Virus record (IMG/VR): IMGVR_UViG_3300045973_001178
Coordinates: 1 to 47,274 of that record
Strand: one strand, 5' to 3'
Source: a virus
Length of the DNA stretch: 47,274 nucleotides
Made by a program: the position numbers and the translations under genes. Below are positions 1 through 7,515 of this stretch, piece after piece. The notes under the pieces are model-generated. The model worked only from the letters and a program-made list of their open reading frames with translations. It was not told where the DNA came from and did not search any database. Position 1 is the first letter of the stretch; every line of letters begins with the position of its first letter.

Positions 1-82
1 GGTTGGCGACCTGGAACGCAGCATTGTCTGTGCACACGAACTCCGACAGCCAGAAGTTTGTTGTGAGCTTGGTATTGATCAT
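1..82 (-). CDS. Partial N-terminus, probable M15-type peptidase (endolysin candidate)
   Basis: The ATG at 82 opens a frame that runs off the window edge after 27 codons and begins MINTKLTTNFWLSEFVC. The pattern 'KLT.NF.LSEF.C' is typical of the start of M15A-type D-Ala-D-Ala carboxypeptidase-like proteins, which in phages often act as endolysins cutting peptidoglycan cross-links. The start overlaps the stop of the upstream gene (ATGA), and a purine-rich GGGGTGG stretch lies upstream, so translation is probably coupled. Catalytic residues (HxH and D motifs) lie outside the window, so activity cannot be judged. It could also be a tail-associated or structural peptidase. Confidence 0.55.
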   Translation of the reverse strand, partial: MINTKLTTNFWLSEFVCTDNAAFQVAN

Positions 83-381
83 TTCTTTACCACCCCTTCC
101 ATGGCCAGAGCGAAGTCCTTCACAGCATTCTCAAACTCTGCGTGGTCGAGCACGAACTTAATCTTGTCGTTACCCTCGGCGTAAACCGTGTAGCGATTGC
201 TCCGGATAACCAGTATGGTCTCAAAGCACTCGTGCATGAAATTTTCTAAAATATCCGACAGGTTCTTGCCACCGACGATCATAACCATGTTCTCAAGATC
301 GCACTCACCATCATCTCTGCTGGCGTCCACAGTAACCTTGAACTTCTTGCCGCTCAGTATTACAGCACGAGGCAGTTTCAT
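79..381 (-). CDS. Hypothetical protein, 100 aa
   Basis: Starts MKLPRAVILSGKKFKV. A longer frame exists, but this ATG has an AAGGAT ribosome-binding site and begins after a strong hairpin, so I chose it. The product is acidic at its end and mixed alpha/beta, with no signal peptide, membrane segment or recognised motif. It sits between an unknown gene and the probable M15 peptidase and overlaps the latter by 4 nt. It may be virion- or lysis-associated by position only. Confidence 0.7.
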   Translation of the reverse strand: MKLPRAVILSGKKFKVTVDASRDDGECDLENMVMIVGGKNLSDILENFMHECFETILVIRSNRYTVYAEGNDKIKFVLDHAEFENAVKDFALAMEGVVKK

Positions 382-400
382 GGTATCCTTGAGATGATGC

Positions 401-420
401 GGGCCCCTGCGAAGGGGCCC
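401..420 (-). terminator. Perfect 8-bp-stem hairpin between two genes
   Basis: An inverted repeat GGGCCCCT-GCGA-AGGGGCCC lies 8 nt beyond the stop codon of the 429-896 gene and just upstream of the ribosome-binding site of the 79-381 gene. There is no U-run on either side, so it is more likely an mRNA-stabilising or processing hairpin, or an attenuating structure, than a classical intrinsic terminator. Confidence 0.5.
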
Positions 421-428
421 GCCATCGT

Positions 429-896
429 CTATGCTTTCTTGTCGGCGCTGACTACTACAGTGGGGATGGCATACGAGCCATCGGGAAGGCGCACCAGCGG
501 GAGCTTCACCCACGTCGAGCTAGATACGTCCCAGCCCATCATGTGTACCCGCGATGCCTTCTTGTCTCTGTCGAAGGCCGGCAGCACGCCGTACTCGAGC
601 ACCATGATCTTGCGGATCACAGGCTCGGTCTTCTCGCCTCCGAGGATCACCTGCAGGTTGTACTTGGCGTCATGCTTCAACCCATTGGTTTCATGATCGA
701 TCAGGCACACCATGGTGTTCCGGGCTACATCGTCTTTGTCTCCAGCTTCAGTGCAGTTAACGGACAGTGGTTTACCCTCGCAAAGCACCTTGACGTTTGT
801 TTTCTGATCCAGGTTAAGATTCTCCATGGACCAGAGCAGTGAGACGTCATTTTTCGTCCGATGAAATACGCGAAGCTTTACTTTGTCTGCGTTCAT
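429..896 (-). CDS. Hypothetical protein, 155 aa, possibly virion-associated
   Basis: Starts MNADKVKLRVFHRTK with an AGGAGA site 6 nt upstream. The composition suggests a beta-rich, soluble protein with no signal or membrane segment, and no known family is recognised. The position among head genes and the beta-rich make-up would fit a small virion component such as a decoration or connector protein, but this is inference from location. Confidence 0.7.
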   Translation of the reverse strand: MNADKVKLRVFHRTKNDVSLLWSMENLNLDQKTNVKVLCEGKPLSVNCTEAGDKDDVARNTMVCLIDHETNGLKHDAKYNLQVILGGEKTEPVIRKIMVLEYGVLPAFDRDKKASRVHMMGWDVSSSTWVKLPLVRLPDGSYAIPTVVVSADKKA

Positions 897-914
897 CTGG
901 TTCTCCTGTCTGTT

Positions 915-1727
915 CTATTTCCCGAGTTCGGCGAGCCTCTGGTCAATGCACGAGAGGACGTTGGCGTCTTTCTCGAAGCCCTGAACCTTATGGAGGACCT
1001 CCGCGTTCGTGGTCTTGTAAATGAAGATCTTCTTCTGCAGTCCGGTCTGCTGGAAGAAGGGCGCCAGTTCGGCCGGCAGATTCTCCGGCAGCTTGTAATC
1101 GGCTGCGACCTTCGGCTTGGCGGTGATGCCGCTGGCCGAGGCTATGATCTTCTGCGCTTCGTCGGCGATATACTGCCCGCCGCTGACTTCCGTAGAGAAG
1201 GATGAGGATCCGGCGGACCTAACAAGGCGCCGGGCTTCGTCGTCCGGGATCTCCCCGTTGCTGTTGAAGTTGACCGGGTCGGACCCGATCGAGATCACAG
1301 TGTTCTCTATGGCATTCTTTACGCCAGCCTGGTTGTCGTAATTTTTGCTCTTCTCTTCCTTGGAGCTCATCCGCGGGGGAGTGTAGTCCAGCTTGAGCCC
1401 GGGCTGTCCGGGGCCGGCGTGGATGGCGTTAGCGGGGCCGGCGGTATTGGTTTCGATCGGAGCGCCGCCCTGCACTATGGCCTGCACTGGCGGTATGGCG
1501 CCGGGGCCTGTGCCGCTGACTTCCGAGATGTTGAGGGTTTCCTTCACCATCAGCTGCCCGGTGACGTAGGCGTCAAGCGTGGGCGTGCCGCTGGGCATCG
1601 GAGAGCTGTAGCCGTCCTTAGGGATAGCGATCCCGAGCTCAGGGACCTGCAGGGCCACAGGGGATACGTTCTTGAACCGGAACATCGTAACTGCGTTGGC
1701 CGCTGGGGCCGTCTGTTCATTTGACAT
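915..1727 (-). CDS. Hypothetical protein, 270 aa, probable virion component
   Basis: Starts MSNEQTAPAANAVTMFRFKN with an excellent TAGGAGG site. The first half is predicted beta-rich (FRFKNVSPVALQVPELGIAI), resembling short N-terminal domains of phage head or neck proteins. The middle is Gly/Pro/Ala-rich and probably flexible. The C-terminal part (from about residue 190) is charged and helical. No motif identifies a function. It lies between two other unknown genes downstream of the capsid gene. Confidence 0.7.
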   Translation of the reverse strand: MSNEQTAPAANAVTMFRFKNVSPVALQVPELGIAIPKDGYSSPMPSGTPTLDAYVTGQLMVKETLNISEVSGTGPGAIPPVQAIVQGGAPIETNTAGPANAIHAGPGQPGLKLDYTPPRMSSKEEKSKNYDNQAGVKNAIENTVISIGSDPVNFNSNGEIPDDEARRLVRSAGSSSFSTEVSGGQYIADEAQKIIASASGITAKPKVAADYKLPENLPAELAPFFQQTGLQKKIFIYKTTNAEVLHKVQGFEKDANVLSCIDQRLAELGK

Positions 1728-1779
1728 TGCTGCCTCCTAACTATTTTCGATTCACTTCTTTGAGGCTATGCCCCAAAAT

Positions 1780-2316
1780 TTATTTGAGCAGGGAAGGCTT
1801 CTCCATGTGGGCGGCCGGACGAGACGGCTTCTCCACAGGGGTGGGCGGAAGCGCCGGTGCCGGCTCCTGCGCGGGCGGGGCCATGCCCACTTCCCTTGCT
1901 AAGGTCTTCTGCTCCTGCCAGGTCTTCACGCACTCATCGTACATAGTATCCTCGAAGCTCTTCGGGTACGCGCCGGTAAGGGCGGCCCGGTCGGATTCCT
2001 CGGGGTACTTGGTCAGAATGGCGTCTATCTGCGGTTTGGATAGCTTCATGTTCTCATCGCGCTCTGTGCTGATGGTGGAGAACAGCTCGGAGCTGCGATC
2101 CAAGCCTTGGGACTTGTCGGATTGGTGGTACTGGTCGGCCAGCACACGCTCGTTGGCAGGATTGGTTATGATCGCCTTGAAGGCGGCCTTGGCGTCATCC
2201 TGGGCGCGGTCTTTGATGGCCTTGATGTCGTCCTTGAGCGGATCCATGCCGGTAGTGGCAAGGCGCTGCAGGGTGGCTAAGGCGGCCGATTTAGTTGTAT
2301 CTAAGTTCCAAGACAT
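1780..2316 (-). CDS. Hypothetical helical protein, 178 aa
   Basis: Starts MSWNLDTTKSAALATLQRLA at an ATG preceded by AGGAGA with good spacing; a longer upstream frame has no such site and overlaps the neighbouring gene. Predicted strongly helical and charged for residues 1-140, then a Pro/Ala-rich tail. The helical-then-proline layout is common in scaffold or tail-assembly helper proteins, but no family is recognised. Confidence 0.7.
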   Translation of the reverse strand: MSWNLDTTKSAALATLQRLATTGMDPLKDDIKAIKDRAQDDAKAAFKAIITNPANERVLADQYHQSDKSQGLDRSSELFSTISTERDENMKLSKPQIDAILTKYPEESDRAALTGAYPKSFEDTMYDECVKTWQEQKTLAREVGMAPPAQEPAPALPPTPVEKPSRPAAHMEKPSLLK

Positions 2317-2327
2317 ATTATCTCCTG

Positions 2328-2741
2328 TTAGAAACTCCGGCGAACGTTCTTTGTGGACTTGAGGATGTCGAACACCGGCATGATCTTGCGCAGCGACTGT
2401 GCACGCGCTTTGATCTGCTCCATGGTCGGGAGGAAGTTCTCGTCGAATACGGAACGAGCAAGGGCCTCCACCTCGTAGAAACTCGAGCACTTGGAGCACA
2501 GATCACAGACGTGATTGAACAGCTTGTTGTCCATCACTACGTCACGGTGGTTGTGCCGGCACTGCTCCTGCTCATAGCGCTGCGCGCGCTTGAGGTCCTG
2601 CACGAATAGATCCCGGGCGGTCTTGAGGGCGTAGTCCTCGCCTCCGAGCATCCAGTGCAGCTTATTGTAGCTTGAAAAATTGAAAGCCTTTTCTTGTGCG
2701 GCTTTATCTGCGGTGGTGCGTTTATCTTCGGGTTGGCTCAT
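2328..2741 (-). CDS. Hypothetical protein, 137 aa, with Cys pair
   Basis: I chose the ATG at 2741 (MSQPEDKRTTADKAAQ) because AAAAGGA lies 9 nt upstream. An ATG at 2750 is directly against that same site and is less likely. The sequence is helical with a short cysteine/histidine cluster near the middle (HVCDLCSKC), which could bind a metal ion. It lies directly downstream of the capsid gene and the terminator-like hairpin at 2782-2807. Confidence 0.7.
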   Translation of the reverse strand: MSQPEDKRTTADKAAQEKAFNFSSYNKLHWMLGGEDYALKTARDLFVQDLKRAQRYEQEQCRHNHRDVVMDNKLFNHVCDLCSKCSSFYEVEALARSVFDENFLPTMEQIKARAQSLRKIMPVFDILKSTKNVRRSF

Positions 2742-2781
2742 GGGGTTCATTCCTTTTCTGAGTCGTTTTTTTCTAAAGATA

Positions 2782-2807
2782 CCCCCGGGGGCTTGCACCC
2801 CCGGGGG
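2782..2807 (-). terminator. Strong GC hairpin after the capsid gene
   Basis: Two copies of CCCCCGGGGG, each itself a palindrome, are separated by 6 nt. On the minus strand the hairpin follows the capsid stop codon by 26 nt and is followed by TATCTTTAG, a modest T-rich stretch. It probably ends or attenuates transcription after the capsid gene, or protects the 3' end of its mRNA. Confidence 0.6.
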
Positions 2808-2833
2808 ACATCTATCCAACTATGCGGCTCCGA

Positions 2834-3868
2834 TTACGACAGAGGCCACACGCCGGGGAGCTGACTTGCGTCCAGCCCATTGACGTCCATTCCTACGACA
2901 CCTGCCGTATTGTGGATACCGAAACCGACCTGTTCCCAGCTCGTCACATAGTAACGAGTATCTTTTGGCCAGTCAACCACTTTCACTTCGACCGCCTTAC
3001 GCTCGGGGATACGGCCGAGTTTGTCGGGGGTGGTTGTGAGGTAGATCCTGGTGGGCGCCACGCGGGTGGACATGATCAGGCGGATGCCGTGAAGCACGCC
3101 GAACTGCCCGGTTTCCACGATGACGTTCAGGGACACCTGGTCCAGCTGGTCAGCGTTCCACGACAGAATGTCGGTGTAGCGCATGGGGTGCATAACGTAT
3201 GCGCCCGGGGCCAGCTGACGGGACAGGAGATGCCCTGCCATCTTCACCATGTCTGCGCGCTGGACGGGGCCGGTCACGCCGAGGTGGGGGTTGGGGCCGA
3301 CTTGGTAGGCCCTGTCCAGGAGCCCGAAGACTTGATCGTCCTCGGTGATCGCGTTGGCGATGGCCACACGTTCTTTGGCGCGGTCAAACGCCGGGAACCT
3401 GCGGATCTGGATTTCTTCGTAGTGCACGGAGCTCGTGATGTTGATCGAGAACGTGGGTATGAAGATACGCTGAATGTTCGCTTCCACCAGCGGAGGCGTA
3501 CCGCGGGCGCCGACTGCCAGCGCGGGGTACTCCGGGATGTCCAGGTCGTACGCGGGGATTTCGCCTTGGGGCAGTTCGTCGGTCAACAGGAGCTTGCGGC
3601 CCACTGCGACGTAGTCGTTTCTGTCCTTCAGGGGAGTCTGCATCGCGAAGGCCACCCTTTTGAAGGAGGGACCTGGGTTCTGCAGGATCGCGTCGAACGC
3701 TGCTTCTTTCTGGTCAAGGGTGGGAACCTGTTCGAAGGACGCCTTCTTTACGAGGGCGCGCGCTCCGCGTTCCACTGCTGTACCTTTGACGTTGGTGGTC
3801 GTTTCGTACTGGGGTGACCAGATCTTTTCGAACGCACCGGCTACTTCGGGTCTTGGGCTATATGCCAT
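2834..3868 (-). CDS. Major capsid protein (HK97-fold type)
   Basis: This 344-aa protein is the likely head shell subunit. The length, the acidic N-terminal helix region and the C-terminal stretch with a conserved-looking 'DTRYYVTSWEQVGFGIHN' segment match phage major capsid proteins of the HK97 fold. It sits where expected, downstream of protease, scaffold and decoration-like genes, and is bracketed by hairpins at 2782-2807 and 3993-4021, as for a strongly expressed unit. Its ATG has only a weak CAGG site but is preceded by a leader of about 120 nt with hairpins. The assignment rests on context and sequence character, with no direct comparison run. Confidence 0.8.
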   Translation of the reverse strand: MAYSPRPEVAGAFEKIWSPQYETTTNVKGTAVERGARALVKKASFEQVPTLDQKEAAFDAILQNPGPSFKRVAFAMQTPLKDRNDYVAVGRKLLLTDELPQGEIPAYDLDIPEYPALAVGARGTPPLVEANIQRIFIPTFSINITSSVHYEEIQIRRFPAFDRAKERVAIANAITEDDQVFGLLDRAYQVGPNPHLGVTGPVQRADMVKMAGHLLSRQLAPGAYVMHPMRYTDILSWNADQLDQVSLNVIVETGQFGVLHGIRLIMSTRVAPTRIYLTTTPDKLGRIPERKAVEVKVVDWPKDTRYYVTSWEQVGFGIHNTAGVVGMDVNGLDASQLPGVWPLS

Positions 3869-3992
3869 GGTAGTTGCCTGATACTTTGCCGTTTGGCGAG
3901 GGGTATCACCCCCTTATCCCACAATAATGTGGTGTAGTCTTCTTTGTTATTCTTCTTTCTGGTTCAAGTTTACACTTAAAACGAAATCTGTA
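3869..3992 (-). promoter_or_regulatory. Structured leader of the capsid gene
   Basis: The non-coding stretch before the capsid ATG contains three small stem-loops: GCC-GTTT-GGC (3889-3898), GGGG-TATCA-CCCC (3900-3912) and CCACA-ATAA-TGTGG (3919-3932). At 3961-3977 the minus strand reads AAGTGTAAACTTGAACC, one base away from the AAGTATAAA core of the four promoter-like sites elsewhere, but without the downstream TATA. This may be a variant promoter followed by a stabilising leader. No sigma70 promoter is obvious. Confidence 0.4.
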
Positions 3993-4021
3993 CCGGAGCG
4001 GGCGTTAATAGCCCGCTCCGG
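3993..4021 (-). terminator. 11-bp-stem hairpin after the decoration-like gene
   Basis: CCGGAGCGGGC and GCCCGCTCCGG form a perfect 11-bp stem around a 7-nt loop, 15 nt past the stop of the 4037-4603 gene. On the minus strand it is followed by TACAGATTTCGTTTT, which is U-rich but interrupted. An intrinsic terminator or processing site that separates the capsid gene from the genes upstream is likely. Confidence 0.65.
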
Positions 4022-4036
4022 ATTTTGGTCGCTGTC

Positions 4037-4603
4037 TTACTTCACTACGATCTCGAGCACCGGTTCGGTGGCCGAGTTGTAGAACGCTGCCACGAAGCCC
4101 AGGCAGGTGTTATCGTTGGCGGCCGCGCCGGTTGTGCCGTCGAGGACGTTGGTGATCTTGCCGAATGCGTCGCTCATGACGTCGCAGTTGACGTACAGCT
4201 TGTCCATCGGCTCGTAGTCGTGGATGCTGTCGTCGAAGGCGAACACCTTTTCGACGCCGTTATCGGCAGTGCGGAACACGTTGTTGAACAGGGAGACCCT
4301 GCCCAGCTGTATCACGTTGCCTTTCCCGGAGCCGTAGAGGCCGGTCTTGTCGAACGTCTCGTCAGCGTAGCTGTTCTTCTGGAACTTCGCGAGGCCGTAG
4401 GGGGCCACGTTGAGCGCCAGCCTGTTGTCCGCCCGGTACTGGTAGGACATCAGTGTGCTGTTGCCGCCGGTGACGCCGAGCGTAAGGGGCGAGCCCCCGT
4501 AGATCGACATATCCGACATCGCAACGAACTTGGTTGCGTCTTCCAGCTTTACTTCGTCGGGGTTGAGCCCGAGACCGCGACCGAATGTGCCTATGAATTG
4601 CAT
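4037..4603 (-). CDS. Putative head decoration or capsid-associated protein, 188 aa
   Basis: Starts MQFIGTFGRGLGLNPDEVKL with a good TAGGAGA site. The product is Gly/Asn/Ala-rich, predicted mostly beta, with no charged helical regions, signal or membrane segment. It lies between the scaffold-like gene and the major capsid gene, the usual place for head decoration or stabilisation proteins, and is followed by a strong hairpin. Function is inferred from position. Confidence 0.6.
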   Translation of the reverse strand: MQFIGTFGRGLGLNPDEVKLEDATKFVAMSDMSIYGGSPLTLGVTGGNSTLMSYQYRADNRLALNVAPYGLAKFQKNSYADETFDKTGLYGSGKGNVIQLGRVSLFNNVFRTADNGVEKVFAFDDSIHDYEPMDKLYVNCDVMSDAFGKITNVLDGTTGAAANDNTCLGFVAAFYNSATEPVLEIVVK

Positions 4604-4631
4604 AGTTTTTCTCCTAGTCTGATTTTACCGA

Positions 4632-5840
4632 TTATCTCGCATCCCAATACTTCGCCAGGAAGGCAGACCCATTGCCCATATCCGGCTCATCTTCGTTCAG
4701 GAACGTCGGAGGCACCGCTCTCATGGAAGCTTTGGGGTGCTGTTCTGCGCCGAACGGATTGGCCGGTGCTGCTGGCTTACCGAATGGTGCTGGTTTGGCT
4801 TCCATGCCGATTGCAGGCTTCGCTCCGGGCAGTCCGCCGCCCATTGCTGACCCTTCCGACTTGCCGAGCAGCTTCAAGAAAGAAGCCAGCGCGGCCAGGT
4901 TTTTCCTGTCTATCTTTGAGAGAGCGGCCACTGCGGCCTGCTCGTCCTTTTCTGTCAGAAGCTTCTTACCGATGAGGTCCTGTATGATGGACTCCATCAG
5001 GCCGGAGGTCTCTTTGTCCTCGTTGCCTTTTTCCATTACGCCGACTTTCTCTTCAGCGGCCTTGGCTTTGCCTTCCGCCATGTCCACTTTGCCCTTCATC
5101 TCTTCGAGCGCCCGGCGCATGAAGTCGATTTTGTCCTTAACATTGGTCGAGGACTGGGGGTTGATGGCCACGGTGGGCTCGCCGCCGGCGGAGCCGGGGA
5201 GACGGGCGTAGAAAGCCTTGGTCTTGGAGGAAGTGCCGGAAGGAACTGGGTGCATTTTCTGCCCGGCTTTGAACTCGGACATCTGCATGGCCATGAGGGG
5301 CTCTTTCGGATTGCCCTTCTCGGTCTTTACTTCGGCTTCGTTCCACGCCATCATGCCGGCTTGCTTGGTCATGAGGTTGGCGTTGGCTTCGAGAGCCACC
5401 ACTGCGGTGTCGAAGGTCTCGAGCGAGTTAACGCCCTGGCCGGTCATCTGCTCGATGATCTCGGTGGGGGTGATAACGTCTTCCGGGGGTGCGCCGGTTG
5501 CAGCGAGGCACTTCAGAATTTTGTTCTGCACGACCACGGGGATGATCCGGGACGCTTTTGCGGCGCGGAACTCACCTTTCTCTTCAGCCACGAAGTAGCT
5601 GTCGTTGAAGGTTTTGCCCTGGGCGAAGCGGATGGTGAAGGCAGCTTCTTTCTTGTCTTCCGGCTTCTTGTCGTCTTTCTTCTCTGCGGCTTCCTCGGCT
5701 TTGCCTTCCTTACCTTCCCACGGCTTTGCTGCTGCGGCAGGGGCGATAGGGGCTGCGGCTGCTTCGGGTGCGGGTGCTGCCACTGGGGCGGGCACGGGCT
5801 TTGTTGCGTCTGCGGGTGCGGGTGTGACTATAGGATCCAT
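4632..5840 (-). CDS. Probable shorter product of the scaffold gene (internal start)
   Basis: This 402-aa form shares frame and stop with the 489-aa protein but begins at an internal ATG preceded by CAGGAGATAATACC, the strongest ribosome-binding site in the gene. It lacks the first 87 residues. Nested in-frame scaffold genes are known in lambda-like head modules (C/Nu3). The shorter form could be the main scaffold and the long form a minor component. Expression is inferred only from the site. Confidence 0.5.
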   Translation of the reverse strand: MDPIVTPAPADATKPVPAPVAAPAPEAAAAPIAPAAAAKPWEGKEGKAEEAAEKKDDKKPEDKKEAAFTIRFAQGKTFNDSYFVAEEKGEFRAAKASRIIPVVVQNKILKCLAATGAPPEDVITPTEIIEQMTGQGVNSLETFDTAVVALEANANLMTKQAGMMAWNEAEVKTEKGNPKEPLMAMQMSEFKAGQKMHPVPSGTSSKTKAFYARLPGSAGGEPTVAINPQSSTNVKDKIDFMRRALEEMKGKVDMAEGKAKAAEEKVGVMEKGNEDKETSGLMESIIQDLIGKKLLTEKDEQAAVAALSKIDRKNLAALASFLKLLGKSEGSAMGGGLPGAKPAIGMEAKPAPFGKPAAPANPFGAEQHPKASMRAVPPTFLNEDEPDMGNGSAFLAKYWDAR

Positions 5841-6101
5841 GGTATTATCTCCTGTGGGTTGTGGGGTCGATACGGCCGGGTCGGCCATTTTCTGGTTTAT
5901 TTCAGCCACTTTTTGCTCAGCGGCTGCGAGTTCTAGTTCAGCTTGTTTCTGCTCGTCAATCAGTGCGCCTGCTTCTCCGGGAACTACTTGCACTCCGGCG
6001 GAGGCAGCGGGATCAGCGGGAACTGCGGTAGCAGCGGCCGGCGCGGGGGCGGCTGCCTGTACTTTAAATCCGAGGGACTGCAGTACTTTGGCGTATCCCA
6101 T
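4632..6101 (-). CDS. Putative scaffold/head assembly protein, 489 aa, with internal start
   Basis: The N-terminal 150 residues are Ala/Pro-rich low-complexity sequence, followed by a charged linker (KKDDKKPEDKKEA), a compact central domain (about 150-300), a coiled-coil-like segment (FMRRALEEMKGKVDMAEGKA) and a Pro/Gly-rich tail. This fits an internal head scaffold. It follows the protease gene by 4 nt and has AAGGA before the first ATG. A second in-frame ATG at 5840 (residue 88, MDPIVTPAPADATK) has a better AGGAGA site at ideal spacing, so a 402-aa form is probably also made, as in nested protease/scaffold genes. Confidence 0.65.
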   Translation of the reverse strand: MGYAKVLQSLGFKVQAAAPAPAAATAVPADPAASAGVQVVPGEAGALIDEQKQAELELAAAEQKVAEINQKMADPAVSTPQPTGDNTMDPIVTPAPADATKPVPAPVAAPAPEAAAAPIAPAAAAKPWEGKEGKAEEAAEKKDDKKPEDKKEAAFTIRFAQGKTFNDSYFVAEEKGEFRAAKASRIIPVVVQNKILKCLAATGAPPEDVITPTEIIEQMTGQGVNSLETFDTAVVALEANANLMTKQAGMMAWNEAEVKTEKGNPKEPLMAMQMSEFKAGQKMHPVPSGTSSKTKAFYARLPGSAGGEPTVAINPQSSTNVKDKIDFMRRALEEMKGKVDMAEGKAKAAEEKVGVMEKGNEDKETSGLMESIIQDLIGKKLLTEKDEQAAVAALSKIDRKNLAALASFLKLLGKSEGSAMGGGLPGAKPAIGMEAKPAPFGKPAAPANPFGAEQHPKASMRAVPPTFLNEDEPDMGNGSAFLAKYWDAR

Positions 6102-6105
6102 AGTG

Positions 6106-7515
6106 TTATTCCTTCACCGGAAACTGGAGCATGCCCTTAAATTCCCAGGGCTTGCCAGTGGCGATGGCCTGTACGATCCGCTCTTTATCTGCGGCATTCC
6201 ATGTGGAGAAGTCCTCCACGAAATTGATCGGGTACTGCATCGATGCCTCGGCCTTAGGGGCCGGGGGTACTGCCGGGGCCGCTGCTGGTGCGGCGGCGGC
6301 CGGCGCAGGCGGGGCTTCAGGGGTGGGAGGGGGCTTCACAGCCTTACCTTCCTCCGCTTCGGCCGCGGGGCCACCGGGGGCTTGGGCTGCGTCAGGCAGC
6401 TGGCCTCCGACTTCACCCTTAAGCTTCTCGAACTCCTGCTCGACAAGGCCTTTGATCTCCGGGCGCTTGTCTTTGTCGAGGGCTTCAAGGAATGGGCCCA
6501 GGATCTTGCGAAGTTCCTCTTCGATGATCCGGCGTTTCTTGGTGTCGATAACTTTCTCGGCGCCCTCAGCGACGTCCTGCGGCAATGTGCCGAGGGTCTC
6601 CTGATACTGAGACGGCTGCGGCTGGCCTGGCTGAGCGGGCGGCTGAATCTTGGGTGCGGCTTGAGGCATAAATCCACCTGTGTTCTTGAACGTGCTCGAC
6701 AGTTCTATGCGGTTGCGGCTGACCGGCTTCCCGGAGGCGATTGCGTACTTCTCGAACAGCTCTGCCATCCGGTCGATGGATACGTCGTGCCGGGATGCGT
6801 ACACCTCGAGCATGCGGGCGGTGCCGTCGGCCGGGATGTACACGATCGAGTCCTCTATAAAGGAAAGACCGAAGTTATCCTCGTAGCACTTCTTGCCGTA
6901 AACGTCGCGGCCCTTACAGTAAAGTGGGGATTGCGGATGCACGTGCAGGCACAGCTCATCCATGTTGGTGGCGATGTTGCCGCAGAGCGAGCACTGTGCT
7001 TGCTTGGCGATCGTGCCCATGGAAGTGCTGGTCACCTTGCCGGACTCTATGTCGCCCAGCAGGCCCGGGCGCAGGGTGTTGATAGCCTTGCGGTCAATGG
7101 CGCAGAGCAGCTCGACGTACTTGTCGGAGTAAGCATCGTCGTTGAAGTGGACGGGCGTGTAGACCGCGTCCAGGATTATGCCGAAGGCCTTCTCAGGCTT
7201 GTCGGAATCGTGGTTGAAGTAGACGCCCTTGCCCTGGAAGGTCTGATAGGACTGGCGCAGCTCCGGGTGCGGGAAGCGATCGCCGTTAAGATTGGCGATG
7301 TCCGCGGTGATTGCACGCGCGCGATAATACAGGAAATTGGTGAGGTCGTAATCGAACTTCTGGCCGGGGACGAAGGGGCAGACGTCATCCTTGCAGAATA
7401 TACCGCCCTGCTTGACGTAGTCGATCCAGTCAGCCGCAAGCCTCACAATATCAGAGGGCTTGCTGTAGACCTTGGAGATCTCTACTGTGCCGTAGCGTTT
7501 AAAGCCTGGGATCAT
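6106..7515 (-). CDS. Putative prohead maturation protease, 469 aa
   Basis: Residues about 95-185 carry 'YFNHDSDKPEKAFGIILDAVYTP' in broken form: the NHD with a following hydrophobic 'GIIL' and a later Ser-rich 'VTSTSMGT'. Together these resemble the His and Ser of herpesvirus/HK97-type prohead proteases. A Cys cluster (CSLCGN with later Cys and His) suggests a zinc site near residues 175-200. The C-terminal half is Pro/Ala-rich with a charged helix, as in protease-scaffold fusions, and ends in a short conserved-looking segment (FVEDFSTWNAADKERI). The gene precedes the scaffold gene. Its start overlaps the end of an HNH gene by 17 nt. Confidence 0.6.
   Translation of the reverse strand: MIPGFKRYGTVEISKVYSKPSDIVRLAADWIDYVKQGGIFCKDDVCPFVPGQKFDYDLTNFLYYRARAITADIANLNGDRFPHPELRQSYQTFQGKGVYFNHDSDKPEKAFGIILDAVYTPVHFNDDAYSDKYVELLCAIDRKAINTLRPGLLGDIESGKVTSTSMGTIAKQAQCSLCGNIATNMDELCLHVHPQSPLYCKGRDVYGKKCYEDNFGLSFIEDSIVYIPADGTARMLEVYASRHDVSIDRMAELFEKYAIASGKPVSRNRIELSSTFKNTGGFMPQAAPKIQPPAQPGQPQPSQYQETLGTLPQDVAEGAEKVIDTKKRRIIEEELRKILGPFLEALDKDKRPEIKGLVEQEFEKLKGEVGGQLPDAAQAPGGPAAEAEEGKAVKPPPTPEAPPAPAAAAPAAAPAVPPAPKAEASMQYPINFVEDFSTWNAADKERIVQAIATGKPWEFKGMLQFPVKE

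Noticed and set aside
2822-3817. Open frame of 331 codons opposite the capsid gene
   Set aside because: It mirrors the capsid gene and has no start signal or family.
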